Origin: Vibrio astriarenae
GTDB lineage: Bacteria; Pseudomonadota; Gammaproteobacteria; Enterobacterales; Vibrionaceae
Reading direction: 5' to 3'
Assembly (NCBI RefSeq): GCF_010587385.1
Contig: NZ_CP047475.1
Location: 1,798,001-1,862,000 of the forward strand
DNA: 64,000 nt
Shown piece after piece: positions 8,523-16,026 of the stretch (positions are counted from its first letter, which is position 1; every line of letters begins with the position of its first letter). Both the position numbers and the translations under genes were made by a program. The notes under the pieces were generated by a model. It worked only from the letters and a program-made list of their open reading frames with translations. It was not told the DNA's origin and searched no databases.

Positions 8523-10706
8523 CTACCAGTACTTAGTAAATAAATCACTAATTTCTCGCTGGCTTCCTATTTCTTTAACCTCACGTGTAGTGAAATAATC
8601 CTGTTCATCATGCATTCTATCGATCAGGATACTATTTCTGTCTACAGACGAAAGCAAATCATAAGAAGAAACTTCTAGTGGATATTCAAATTGGTCCAAA
8701 AACTTGTCTACCAGACTAAATATTTGATCATCGATATCATCATAGAATGACAGCTCAGAGCTAACATAATTATCAATTTCGTCGTGAGCAATATCCACGC
8801 CATACTCTTGATATGAATCAATCAGATTGACATCTAAATCAAATTCATTTTCTTCAAGATCATGAATAACTGAAGAAAATTCTGCGAGTATTTCATAACT
8901 ATTACACTTAGTTAGAACAATCCCTAGATACTTGTTCCAGTCTAATTTGTCAACATCCTCTTGAATGAAATGCTTAAATACAAAAATTACTCGATCAATA
9001 ACTTTTGTACTAAATTTATCACTTTCTATCACATAAAGAAATTTAGATGTATAAATAGAGTAACCTTCACTATATGCATAAAGATGGTAATACGCTACAA
9101 TAAATAAATCATAATATTCTTCAAAGTTACTCTTGTTAGTCAACGTTGTGATTAATCGGCTATAGAACAAAGACCGGTCAACACTTGCTCTACAATGATA
9201 AAGCATACCATCGATTTCACTAGGGTTGTTTGTTGTGATGGTTAATCTTTCCAACACCTTCAAATTATTTATTAGAACCCTTATCACATAGTCTTTAATA
9301 GATGGGTTAAATAACTCGTACCTTATACCATCTTTATATATAATTCGATTTAACAAAGAACCTACCACAGTTCGTCTAGATTTATCAAACCAATTATCAT
9401 CAAAGGTCCATTTAGACTCTAAAAAATATTCTTCACACCTGGATTTTATAATGCTCTCTTCGATATTTTTATCAGAAAGACAAACAATATATACAAACAC
9501 TCTATCCAAGTTATTAATCTGGCAATCGAAAACATGACTCCATATGTCACTGGGATCTGTCAACACTGATTCCACAAAAGACAAATAATCGATATCATCA
9601 ACTAACCTTTCAGAGTCGGTTATGAACTCAATTAGACGTGGGTTGAAGTTTTTATGATTTATTATTGAATGGTACTTTCCATTTTCGAAAACCGCTTCAA
9701 CTTTTGACAGATCCAAATTAGAAAAATAGAGGTGATTGTACAAAATCCTAGCTTTTTCTAACTTTGTATACTTTTGAACATTAACAACACTCCCTTTGTC
9801 AATTTTTCTAACTCTAAAATTACTTGAAATATAAACGCCTTGATTAAATATATTTGTTCTAGATGTTAGAATGAACTTTTTTGTGTCATCTCTTTTTACA
9901 GCATTTATAAAACTGATGATATCAGAGTCTTCTTTGCCTTCGAAATATTCCAAGAAGTTAGAACCTAGGAAATCATCATAATAAAATACCTGTCGCTCTC
10001 CTTCTTTATATAATCTCATCGCCTCCTTGATAGTCGAAGTAACATTAACCAATTCATATCCGTCGACTATATATTCAAGGCAAATCGATTTGGATATCGT
10101 TGTTTTACCAATACCCGGCTCTCCTGTGACTATGACATAATTATTACTTTCAATTGCATTTTTTATATTAGTATGATTTTGAGTTATTACATATAGACCC
10201 GTTTTACTTTTTATATCATCTATTAACCATTTATTGTTAACGTAGATATCATTATTAATTGTGTTAAACAGTGCATTTGAGCTATTGATCCAAAGCTTAT
10301 AGTGGGTTCTAACTATATCCGGATTTTTATTGAGTACGCTAACCAACTCATCAAAACCTAGAACATCTGTTAATTTCAAGTATGGGTAAAATATTTTAAC
10401 TAGGTCTTCTTTGTTTTTTGGTGATAAAGAAACAGAGGTCACAAAGACGTAGCTATTAGGGTTTAGATTATGAACTTTTTTATATTCACTTTTTTTACAA
10501 TGATTAATTAGCTTAGTTACACCACTCTTCTGGTAGTGTTTAGACTGTACAATTACATTCTGTTCGTTGGAAATGTAAAAGCGCCCATCTATACCTTGAT
10601 CCGGCCCCTGCTTAAATCTTTCTATTCTAATTCCAAATACTACCTCAACAATATCATTAGCCAACTCTTCAAACTCTTTATCATTAAGGCAATCAAAACT
10701 GTACAT
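8523..10706 (-). CDS. Mrr-like nuclease fused to a STAND (nSTAND3-like) NTPase, candidate antiviral effector
   Basis: A 727-residue two-part protein. Residues 1-about 115 look like an Mrr/PD-(D/E)XK nuclease: FEELANDIVEVVFG, then D40 in DQGIDGRF and Q54-S-K56 in VIVQSKHY, the D...QxK form of the fold. A P-loop NTPase follows: Walker A GEPGIGKT (195-202), Walker B FYYDDFLG (241-248) and LTSR at 280-283, the arrangement of nSTAND3-type NTPases. The remaining ~430 residues are helical and unassigned, possibly a sensor. This is far shorter than Avs4, which also joins Mrr to STAND. The ATG lies 5 bp after the stop of the OLD-family gene, so the two are co-translated. No signal peptide. The function is inferred: nucleotide-gated DNA cleavage on phage sensing. 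Confidence 0.8.
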   Translation of the reverse strand: MYSFDCLNDKEFEELANDIVEVVFGIRIERFKQGPDQGIDGRFYISNEQNVIVQSKHYQKSGVTKLINHCKKSEYKKVHNLNPNSYVFVTSVSLSPKNKEDLVKIFYPYLKLTDVLGFDELVSVLNKNPDIVRTHYKLWINSSNALFNTINNDIYVNNKWLIDDIKSKTGLYVITQNHTNIKNAIESNNYVIVTGEPGIGKTTISKSICLEYIVDGYELVNVTSTIKEAMRLYKEGERQVFYYDDFLGSNFLEYFEGKEDSDIISFINAVKRDDTKKFILTSRTNIFNQGVYISSNFRVRKIDKGSVVNVQKYTKLEKARILYNHLYFSNLDLSKVEAVFENGKYHSIINHKNFNPRLIEFITDSERLVDDIDYLSFVESVLTDPSDIWSHVFDCQINNLDRVFVYIVCLSDKNIEESIIKSRCEEYFLESKWTFDDNWFDKSRRTVVGSLLNRIIYKDGIRYELFNPSIKDYVIRVLINNLKVLERLTITTNNPSEIDGMLYHCRASVDRSLFYSRLITTLTNKSNFEEYYDLFIVAYYHLYAYSEGYSIYTSKFLYVIESDKFSTKVIDRVIFVFKHFIQEDVDKLDWNKYLGIVLTKCNSYEILAEFSSVIHDLEENEFDLDVNLIDSYQEYGVDIAHDEIDNYVSSELSFYDDIDDQIFSLVDKFLDQFEYPLEVSSYDLLSSVDRNSILIDRMHDEQDYFTTREVKEIGSQREISDLFTKYW

Positions 10707-10711
10707 AACTA

Positions 10712-12616
10712 TTATTTCACACTCTCAATAGCTTGCTTAATTGGCAATGGAATATCATCTACTTTTATCTTATTTCCAATAGTTACACCCCACTCTTTAC
10801 CTTTATCCATCCACATTGATATCATATGTTGATTATCACTATCCGTTAACTTTCTATATATATATGCTTTCAACTTGCCTGCCATTTTTTGCGAGTTGGA
10901 GCAACAATTATTTTGCTCCATAGTTGGGATACCATCTCTCAGCTCATCTATCTCTGCAGCATCTAGAACTAGTGAATCTCCAAATATTTCATAGGCAATT
11001 TCTAACCAAACATAAGTCGGAATTGTATCTTCTAAGTCCTGCCTACCTACTTTATACACTTGGTTACCAGACTCAACACCTGTATCATTATCTAAGATAA
11101 AAATGTAATTGTCATTTCGATCTGAAAACCCAGTAAATATCTCGGTCAATATTTCATCAGCCAGTTGCTTGTTTCCACAACCACCCATATTTATTATTTT
11201 AACATCATCTTTATTGATGGCTGTACCTACAATCTTTTCGTAAAGTATTGGTATTAGTCCTTCTTCAGTATCACCCTCAACTACAATAAACTTGTTATAG
11301 AATAGTATATCGCTATTTTGAACACCTAAGCTTTCATGCACGTCCCCAACACTACGAACTGTAGTAATATTAGTATTTGAATTAACCATATCAAACGATC
11401 TAATATCTTCTAAACTTGAACTATCCACGAATATTGTACTATGAGAACTTACAATTATTTGAAAATTTTGTAATGCCAAATCTCGAAGTGTTGAAATAAA
11501 TTCTCTTTGTGCCTTAGGATGTAGGTGCGTTTCAGGCTCATCAAAGCACCATATATACCTTTTATTAGTTTCCTTCAGTCTACCTAAGTCTGATTGTAGC
11601 TTTAAAAGTGCAAACCATATTTGTCGCTTAACTCCTTCGCCTTGGTTTTCAATATGAATAGGATCCACTGAAGTTGCTTTCTTGATAAACAAATCTGTCA
11701 ATTGAGACTTTAGTTCAAAACCTACTTTAGCACTTACCTCTTCTATACTAGCGACTTCTTTTTGAATTCCCAACATATTTAGCCTTTGGTCAATCTTTTC
11801 TTGCGCTGTTCGACTTAACTCTTTGGATGTTCGTTCTGCTTTTTCTATTTCTTCAGAGATCGCATTATCTAAAATGCTTTTCGCAGCAGTTGTAATACCA
11901 TCAAGTGAGCCTTCCCAACTGAGGTAACTGTATATGGGAAATACTTTCAAATCCTCTTTGATTTTTTTTGCTGGAACAAGAGAAAATCTAACACTAGTAT
12001 CTACCGTCTTTATGATTGACCTTACTTTTTCATATATAGAGTGCTTACCTTTACCATTATCATTTTCTAAATTAATACTATCTGGATTGTAAATTTTCAT
12101 AGCATTGTTTAGTTTTGAATCATTGAGTTCAAACAAATCAGATAGTACTTTATCTTCAGGTTGTTCAACCATATAATAAAACTCATCACTACCATCCTTG
12201 ACATTAAAAAGTCGAGCGATAACTAGTTCACTATTATGCTCAAGTATATACTTTAGCTGCGATGAACAATCACTATCAGCATCAAACTCAAACCCCTCAA
12301 TAGCAAACTTTCCCAAAATCAATACACTATTTCTAGAAATTGAATCCTCACATATAGATGGCAACCTAAGTTCTTTTAAATGACTATTTATTTCCAAGTC
12401 GCTTAAGCTTGTATGACACAAGTCTGATTTTTCTGATTGTGAGTTTGGTACATTTATCTTGAACTTTGGATCAAGCAAAAATTTTATTGATTGAAGCGAT
12501 GTTGTTTTTCCACAGTCATTCTCCCCTATTAACACAGTAGGAGTATTGTTCTGAATTTCAATCTCAGTATATCTTGCACTTTTGTAATTAATATTTATCA
12601 ATCTATTTAGTATCAT
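10712..12616 (-). CDS. OLD-family ATP-dependent endonuclease (ABC-type ATPase plus TOPRIM)
   Basis: A 634-residue OLD-family protein. The ATPase half shows Walker A GENDCGKTT (31-39), a signature-like NQGEGVKRQ (324-332), Walker B YIWCFDEPETHLHP (354-367) and the H-loop SSHS (H392). The TOPRIM half shows the conserved Glu in VVEGDTEE (E447) and the DxD pair in FILDNDTG (D509, D511), so both active sites look intact. OLD proteins act in phage exclusion, alone, with a UvrD helicase (Gabija), with reverse transcriptase (retrons), or as split subunits (PARIS). Here the partner is instead an Mrr-STAND NTPase 5 bp downstream. The ribosome site is weak (GGG at about -9). AT-rich codon use suggests transfer. 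Confidence 0.9.
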   Translation of the reverse strand: MILNRLININYKSARYTEIEIQNNTPTVLIGENDCGKTTSLQSIKFLLDPKFKINVPNSQSEKSDLCHTSLSDLEINSHLKELRLPSICEDSISRNSVLILGKFAIEGFEFDADSDCSSQLKYILEHNSELVIARLFNVKDGSDEFYYMVEQPEDKVLSDLFELNDSKLNNAMKIYNPDSINLENDNGKGKHSIYEKVRSIIKTVDTSVRFSLVPAKKIKEDLKVFPIYSYLSWEGSLDGITTAAKSILDNAISEEIEKAERTSKELSRTAQEKIDQRLNMLGIQKEVASIEEVSAKVGFELKSQLTDLFIKKATSVDPIHIENQGEGVKRQIWFALLKLQSDLGRLKETNKRYIWCFDEPETHLHPKAQREFISTLRDLALQNFQIIVSSHSTIFVDSSSLEDIRSFDMVNSNTNITTVRSVGDVHESLGVQNSDILFYNKFIVVEGDTEEGLIPILYEKIVGTAINKDDVKIINMGGCGNKQLADEILTEIFTGFSDRNDNYIFILDNDTGVESGNQVYKVGRQDLEDTIPTYVWLEIAYEIFGDSLVLDAAEIDELRDGIPTMEQNNCCSNSQKMAGKLKAYIYRKLTDSDNQHMISMWMDKGKEWGVTIGNKIKVDDIPLPIKQAIESVK

Positions 12617-12854
12617 GCTTAGCCCAGTTCATGCTTCTTGATTTATCTTTATGCTAACAGGATAAGCTTCGATTGTACGTGAGCAGCAGCAACATTCAGA
12701 ACGTGAAGTGACAAATTAGAATTTAGCACATAAAATCATATACTTATGTCAAGACAGCTTTTTATTCTCCACCCTAACGATTACGATTCAATACAGCTTA
12801 GAACTGACTTAATTCAAACTAAAGTACTCCAGTTTCTCTCAGCTTCTGTAGTCC

Positions 12855-13814
12855 CTAATCGAGACATGTTTCCATTACTATTTTTTTAATTGAGCCAGTG
12901 TGGAAGACTCCTTCCCTGTAAAACGTTTGTAAGCACGTTGCACATATCAGATTATCTACATAATCCGCTTTATTGTTACGGCACCGTAGACATTTCTGAC
13001 CAGGCTTTCTCATTTGTTCTGGTTCCGCTTTACGCAAATTATGTTTATAGGGCTTACGTTTAATAACCCCTACAGCAGTTTGCTTAGGCTTTACCATCGG
13101 TGGGTTTTGGTTCGATTGCTCTACTAAATGCCTGAGTCTGTTTTTCATTTTTATATGCACCGAAGCATATCGAGCGTGGGCAACCCAATATCTATTTCCA
13201 GTCTTCAATACGTATTCCATTACAAATGATTTAAAAGAATCATGAGCCTTGTGTTCGAATCTAGCATAGAGCGCCTGCAAAGGCTCTAAGTCGATACTGA
13301 CGATTGAAGCGTCATGTCGCCGTCTATAATTATGGCCGATTTGTCGGTTTGAGTAGTTGAAATGAAGACCAATCTCATAGCCATTTATTCGGCAAAGAAT
13401 GTCTAGTTCACTATAGTGTCCAGAGGGTTCAACTTCAAAATTGTTAATGACTAGATTTTGTGATTTAGTTACATATCCTGAAACATTAACTTCTCTACCG
13501 TATTTATCTTCCTTAGTTAAATTTGACTTCCAATCAGGTAGATGTACCTCAAACTGTTCGAGCTCTTTAAAGCACTGCTTGATTACAAGCCTAGCGACAA
13601 CACAGAATGAATATTTACATTCGATTGGATTCCCTTTTTCGTCCTTTACTTTTTTGTCATGTGCAAAATGATGGATCATCTTGTCAGGATTCGGCCCTTT
13701 TTTAGCTACAAGATTCTGTTTGCAACTTGGACAGACACACCCACATGCCCTTCCTCGTTCCACTTCTCCTACATCAAAGTATTTACCATTCTTTAGTCCA
13801 AACGGTATCAACAT
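12855..13814 (-). CDS. CoiA-like protein with N-terminal zinc site and possible nuclease core
   Basis: A 319-residue cytoplasmic protein. The N-terminus has CGCVCPSC (24-31) followed by HHFAH (48-52), the zinc-binding start of the competence-protein CoiA-like family. A central segment SELDILCRINGYEIGLHFN (about 135-153, D138 and E147) fits the D...E-x-x pattern of a restriction-endonuclease-like core, though the usual Lys/Gln after the Glu is Gly. The C-terminus has CLRCRNNKADYVDNLICATC, a second C2-C2 zinc ribbon. In Gram-positive bacteria CoiA assists processing of incoming DNA; in islands the role of such proteins is unknown. It follows the unknown 238-residue gene after 41 bp, on the same strand. 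Confidence 0.65.
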   Translation of the reverse strand: MLIPFGLKNGKYFDVGEVERGRACGCVCPSCKQNLVAKKGPNPDKMIHHFAHDKKVKDEKGNPIECKYSFCVVARLVIKQCFKELEQFEVHLPDWKSNLTKEDKYGREVNVSGYVTKSQNLVINNFEVEPSGHYSELDILCRINGYEIGLHFNYSNRQIGHNYRRRHDASIVSIDLEPLQALYARFEHKAHDSFKSFVMEYVLKTGNRYWVAHARYASVHIKMKNRLRHLVEQSNQNPPMVKPKQTAVGVIKRKPYKHNLRKAEPEQMRKPGQKCLRCRNNKADYVDNLICATCLQTFYREGVFHTGSIKKIVMETCLD

Positions 13815-13855
13815 CAGTTTGCTTCCTTCATTCTAAATTTTGCGTTAGAGAGTAA

Positions 13856-14572
13856 TTAACTGCGCTTGTTCATGAGCTTTCGTATATCTTTCGACAGGTT
13901 ATTCAATTTGGGAACCGTTAGAACTGCTGATCTTGCTTTACCATTTTTCAACTTTATTTCGATCCCTAACATATCAAGATTGTCATCTTTGTTGCCTTCC
14001 GATGCTATGTCTATTGTTTGTCCTAGAAAATACCTTCGGAAGTGTGTCCTAACACTTGCAACTCCATCGAATGAAAATCCACCCTTGAGGCAGATTGTTA
14101 AGAAGGAAAGGAACTCAGATTCTTTTGATGTCTTTACTGCCTTGCCCCAGCTACACCACAAATTTGTAAGCGCTTCATAGCGACGATAGTCTCTGCTTTT
14201 CGGGGTCGTAACTCGAACAACTTGTTTACTAGTGAAAAGATCTAACTCTGAAACATAGACACCTTGCTTCTGCTCATGAACATCTTCCAAAGTTTCAGAT
14301 ATCTTGCTAAATAACGTGTCAGACCATTCCATTTTTTTATGAAGTTGCTGTTCTATTTCACCGTAGAAATGCGGGTCAGCTTCCCTGATGTGATCAAATG
14401 TTGATTGGGCTTGATTTAGTATCTTAGAAAGGCGCTTAATTGCCTTGAGGTCCATCTCAGATGGAATCTGGGTAAGAACGCGTGAACATGCTTGAACTTG
14501 GCTCTCATCAAGCCCAATACTCTTCAACTCGTCTTTTTGCTTCCTGCTTAAACCGACCACAATGCACTCCAT
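13856..14572 (-). CDS. Island protein of unknown function with a C-terminal D...ExK-like motif
   Basis: A 238-residue protein I do not recognise. The N-terminal half is helical and charged (SRKQKDELKSIGLDESQ, LKAIKRLSKILNQAQ). Near the C-terminus DNLDMLGIEIKLKNGKAR (197-214) resembles the D-x(n)-G-(I/V)-E-(I/L)-K box of MutH/Sau3AI-type nucleases (compare LGVELK in MutH). With D197/D200, E205 and K207 it could be a PD-(D/E)XK active site, but only 31 residues follow, so the fold is uncertain. No signal or membrane segment. It is the first gene inside the right end of the island and is followed at 41 bp by the CoiA-like gene. No good ribosome site precedes the ATG. Confidence 0.55.
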   Translation of the reverse strand: MECIVVGLSRKQKDELKSIGLDESQVQACSRVLTQIPSEMDLKAIKRLSKILNQAQSTFDHIREADPHFYGEIEQQLHKKMEWSDTLFSKISETLEDVHEQKQGVYVSELDLFTSKQVVRVTTPKSRDYRRYEALTNLWCSWGKAVKTSKESEFLSFLTICLKGGFSFDGVASVRTHFRRYFLGQTIDIASEGNKDDNLDMLGIEIKLKNGKARSAVLTVPKLNNLSKDIRKLMNKRS

Positions 14573-14718
14573 GCAACTGGTTACGTATATACTCTACAGT
14601 AGACAATATCATTTTGTATAGATGAAGCAAGCGTGCAAGGATTGAACAACGATTCGAAAATAACGAAGAATAGAAATGCGGCCAAGTTTAACGAAATTTG
14701 CTGAAATTAAATTTCAGC

Positions 14719-14739
14719 GGCACCACAGAGGCACCACAG
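14719..14739 (+). repeat. Right copy of the 21-bp subterminal repeat; probable integrase arm-type site
   Basis: Identical over 21 bases, and in the same orientation, to 4871-4891: two GGCACCACAG units offset by 11 bp. It lies 46 bp inside the right att core; the left copy lies 130 bp inside the left core. Confidence 0.6.
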
Positions 14740-14746
14740 AAAAGCG

Positions 14747-14781
14747 AAAAGCCCGCTAACTCATTGAGCTAGCGGGCTTTT
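14747..14781 (-). terminator. Island-borne terminator downstream of tRNA-Arg
   Basis: AAAAGCCCGCTA (14747-14758) pairs with TAGCGGGCTTTT (14770-14781); on the tRNA strand the stem is followed by U-rich CTTTTC. It lies 4 bp inside the right att core and would replace the terminator displaced to 4684-4716 by the insertion. Confidence 0.75.
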
Positions 14782-14784
14782 ATC

Positions 14785-14807
14785 GAATAAATGGCACGCC
14801 CTGTAGG
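14785..14807. repeat. Right attachment site (23-bp direct repeat inside tRNA-Arg 3' end)
   Basis: Identical to 4719-4741. It covers the CCA end, discriminator and acceptor/T-arm start of the tRNA gene on the minus strand, so the tRNA remains intact after integration. Confidence 0.9.
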
Positions 14808-14868
14808 ATTCGAACCTACGACCACATCCTTAGAAGGGACGTGCTCTATCCAGCTGAGCTAAGGGCGC
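14792..14868 (-). tRNA. argU: tRNA-Arg (anticodon TCT)
   Basis: A 77-nt tRNA with encoded CCA. The acceptor GCGCCCT pairs with AGGGCGT (one G-U), the anticodon loop is CTTCTAA with TCT at 14834-14832, and the T-loop is GGTTCGAATCC. It closely resembles E. coli argU, a frequent integration site for P4-type islands because it decodes the rare AGA codon. Its 3' end is the island attachment site. Confidence 0.97.
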
Positions 14869-15067
14869 GCTACAGGGGAGTAGTATAAGGCGAGATTTAC
14901 GTAAATCAACGGCTTTGTTCAACTTTACTAATCAAGTGCTTAATTTTAAATCACGAATTGCTTGAGTGTTGCTTTTTAACACAACGCAAACGTTTGCCTA
15001 TAGATGTTATCAAATAGATCTGCGACAATACCCGGCGATATATGACCTAAGAATCGAAAGGAATGTC

Positions 15068-15925
15068 ATGTCTGCTCAAAATATTGATGGAAAGCTGATT
15101 TCTCAAACTGTGCGCTCGGAAGTGGGTGCACGCGTAAAGGCACGTCTTGATGCGGGTTTACGAGCACCTGGTCTTGCTGTCGTGCTTGTGGGTGAAGACC
15201 CTGCCTCACAAGTCTACGTAGGTAGTAAGCGCCGTGCATGTGAAGAAGTAGGTTTTGTGTCTAAATCTTTTGACCTTCCAGCAACGACAACCGAGCAAGA
15301 ATTACTTGCGTTGGTGGAAGAGCTTAACCAAGACCCGGAAATTGACGGTATTCTTGTTCAACTGCCGCTTCCGGCTGGCATCGATGATACGAAAGTGCTT
15401 GAGAGCATCACGCCAGAGAAAGATGTGGATGGCTTCCACCCATATAACGTAGGTCGTCTAGCGCAACGTATTCCAAAATTACGCTCTTGTACCCCTAAAG
15501 GCATTATTACCCTTCTTGAACGCTACAACATCGAGACTCGTGGTAAGCACGCGGTTGTCGTGGGGGCATCAAACATTGTTGGTCGTCCAATGACGTTAGA
15601 GCTACTACTTGCAGGTTGTACAACAACGACTTGTCACCGCTTTACGAAAGATCTAGAAGGTCATGTACGACAAGCCGATATTGTTGTTGTCGCTGTTGGT
15701 AAGCCTAACTTTATTCCGGGCGCTTGGATTAAGAAAGGCGCAGTGGTTATTGATGTCGGCATCAACCGTTTAGAGAATGGCTCTCTGGTGGGTGACGTAG
15801 AATATGATGCAGCCAAAGACAATGCGAGCTTCATTACACCAGTACCAGGTGGTGTGGGCCCGATGACGGTTGCAAGCTTAATCGAGAATACGATGATTGC
15901 TTGTGAGCAGTTCCATACTGAATAA
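15068..15925 (+). CDS. folD: Bifunctional methylene-THF dehydrogenase/cyclohydrolase FolD
   Basis: Cytoplasmic enzyme of one-carbon metabolism: oxidises 5,10-methylene-THF with NADP and hydrolyses methenyl-THF to 10-formyl-THF. It has 285 residues, close to E. coli FolD (288). The catalytic-Lys region [14 protein letters not shown], the cofactor site [10 protein letters not shown] and the C-terminal signature PGGVGPMT are all present. An in-frame start exists at 14966, but the ATG at 15068 has AAGGAA at proper spacing and matches the family N-terminus (MSAQNIDGK). A rho-independent terminator follows. It stands alone between tRNA-Arg and the convergent dehydrogenase operon. Confidence 0.97.
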   Translation: MSAQNIDGKLISQTVRSEVGARVKARLDAGLRAPGLAVVLVGEDPASQVYVGSKRRACEEVGFVSKSFDLPATTTEQELLALVEELNQDPEIDGILVQLPLPAGIDDTKVLESITPEKDVDGFHPYNVGRLAQRIPKLRSCTPKGIITLLERYNIETRGKHAVVVGASNIVGRPMTLELLLAGCTTTTCHRFTKDLEGHVRQADIVVVAVGKPNFIPGAWIKKGAVVIDVGINRLENGSLVGDVEYDAAKDNASFITPVPGGVGPMTVASLIENTMIACEQFHTE

Positions 15926-15937
15926 GTATAATCAATG

Positions 15938-15972
15938 ATTACCCGCCCTCTTCCGTTGGGCGGGTAATTTAT
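15938..15972 (+). terminator. Terminator of folD
   Basis: ATTACCCGCCC (15938-15948) pairs with GGGCGGGTAAT (15958-15968), followed by TTAT. It lies between convergent folD and the aldehyde dehydrogenase gene and may serve both. Confidence 0.75.
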
Positions 15973-16026
15973 CAATTTAGACTAGGGTACAGACCCAACT
16001 ATTCAGCCGAGGAGAACTCCGTCTTC

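Larger units (their letters stand above)
4719..14807. mobile_element. Integrative island in tRNA-Arg(TCT), ~10.1 kb
   Basis: The element lies between 23-bp identical direct repeats (4719-4741 and 14785-14807), the right copy being the 3' end of tRNA-Arg(TCT). It encodes a P4-type integrase at the left end, an AlpA/Xis-like protein with a VapE-like replication protein, a two-gene candidate defence operon, a CoiA-like protein and an unknown protein. There are no capsid, tail, packaging or conjugation genes. Integrase + Xis/AlpA + VapE is the core seen in phage satellites and P4-like islands, so a satellite-like element is likely. The integrase sits at the end away from the tRNA gene. Cargo at 8.5-12.6 kb is visibly more AT-rich than the flanking chromosome. 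Confidence 0.9.

Noticed and set aside
8523..10706. Avs4-type AVAST protein
   Set aside because: The N-terminal Mrr plus STAND layout agrees, but 727 residues is much shorter than Avs4 proteins and no large C-terminal sensor of that kind is seen.
8523..12616. Gabija or PARIS defence system
   Set aside because: Gabija needs a UvrD-like GajB helicase and PARIS needs a separate ATPase and TOPRIM-DUF4435 protein. Here the TOPRIM is fused to the ATPase and the partner is an Mrr-STAND protein.
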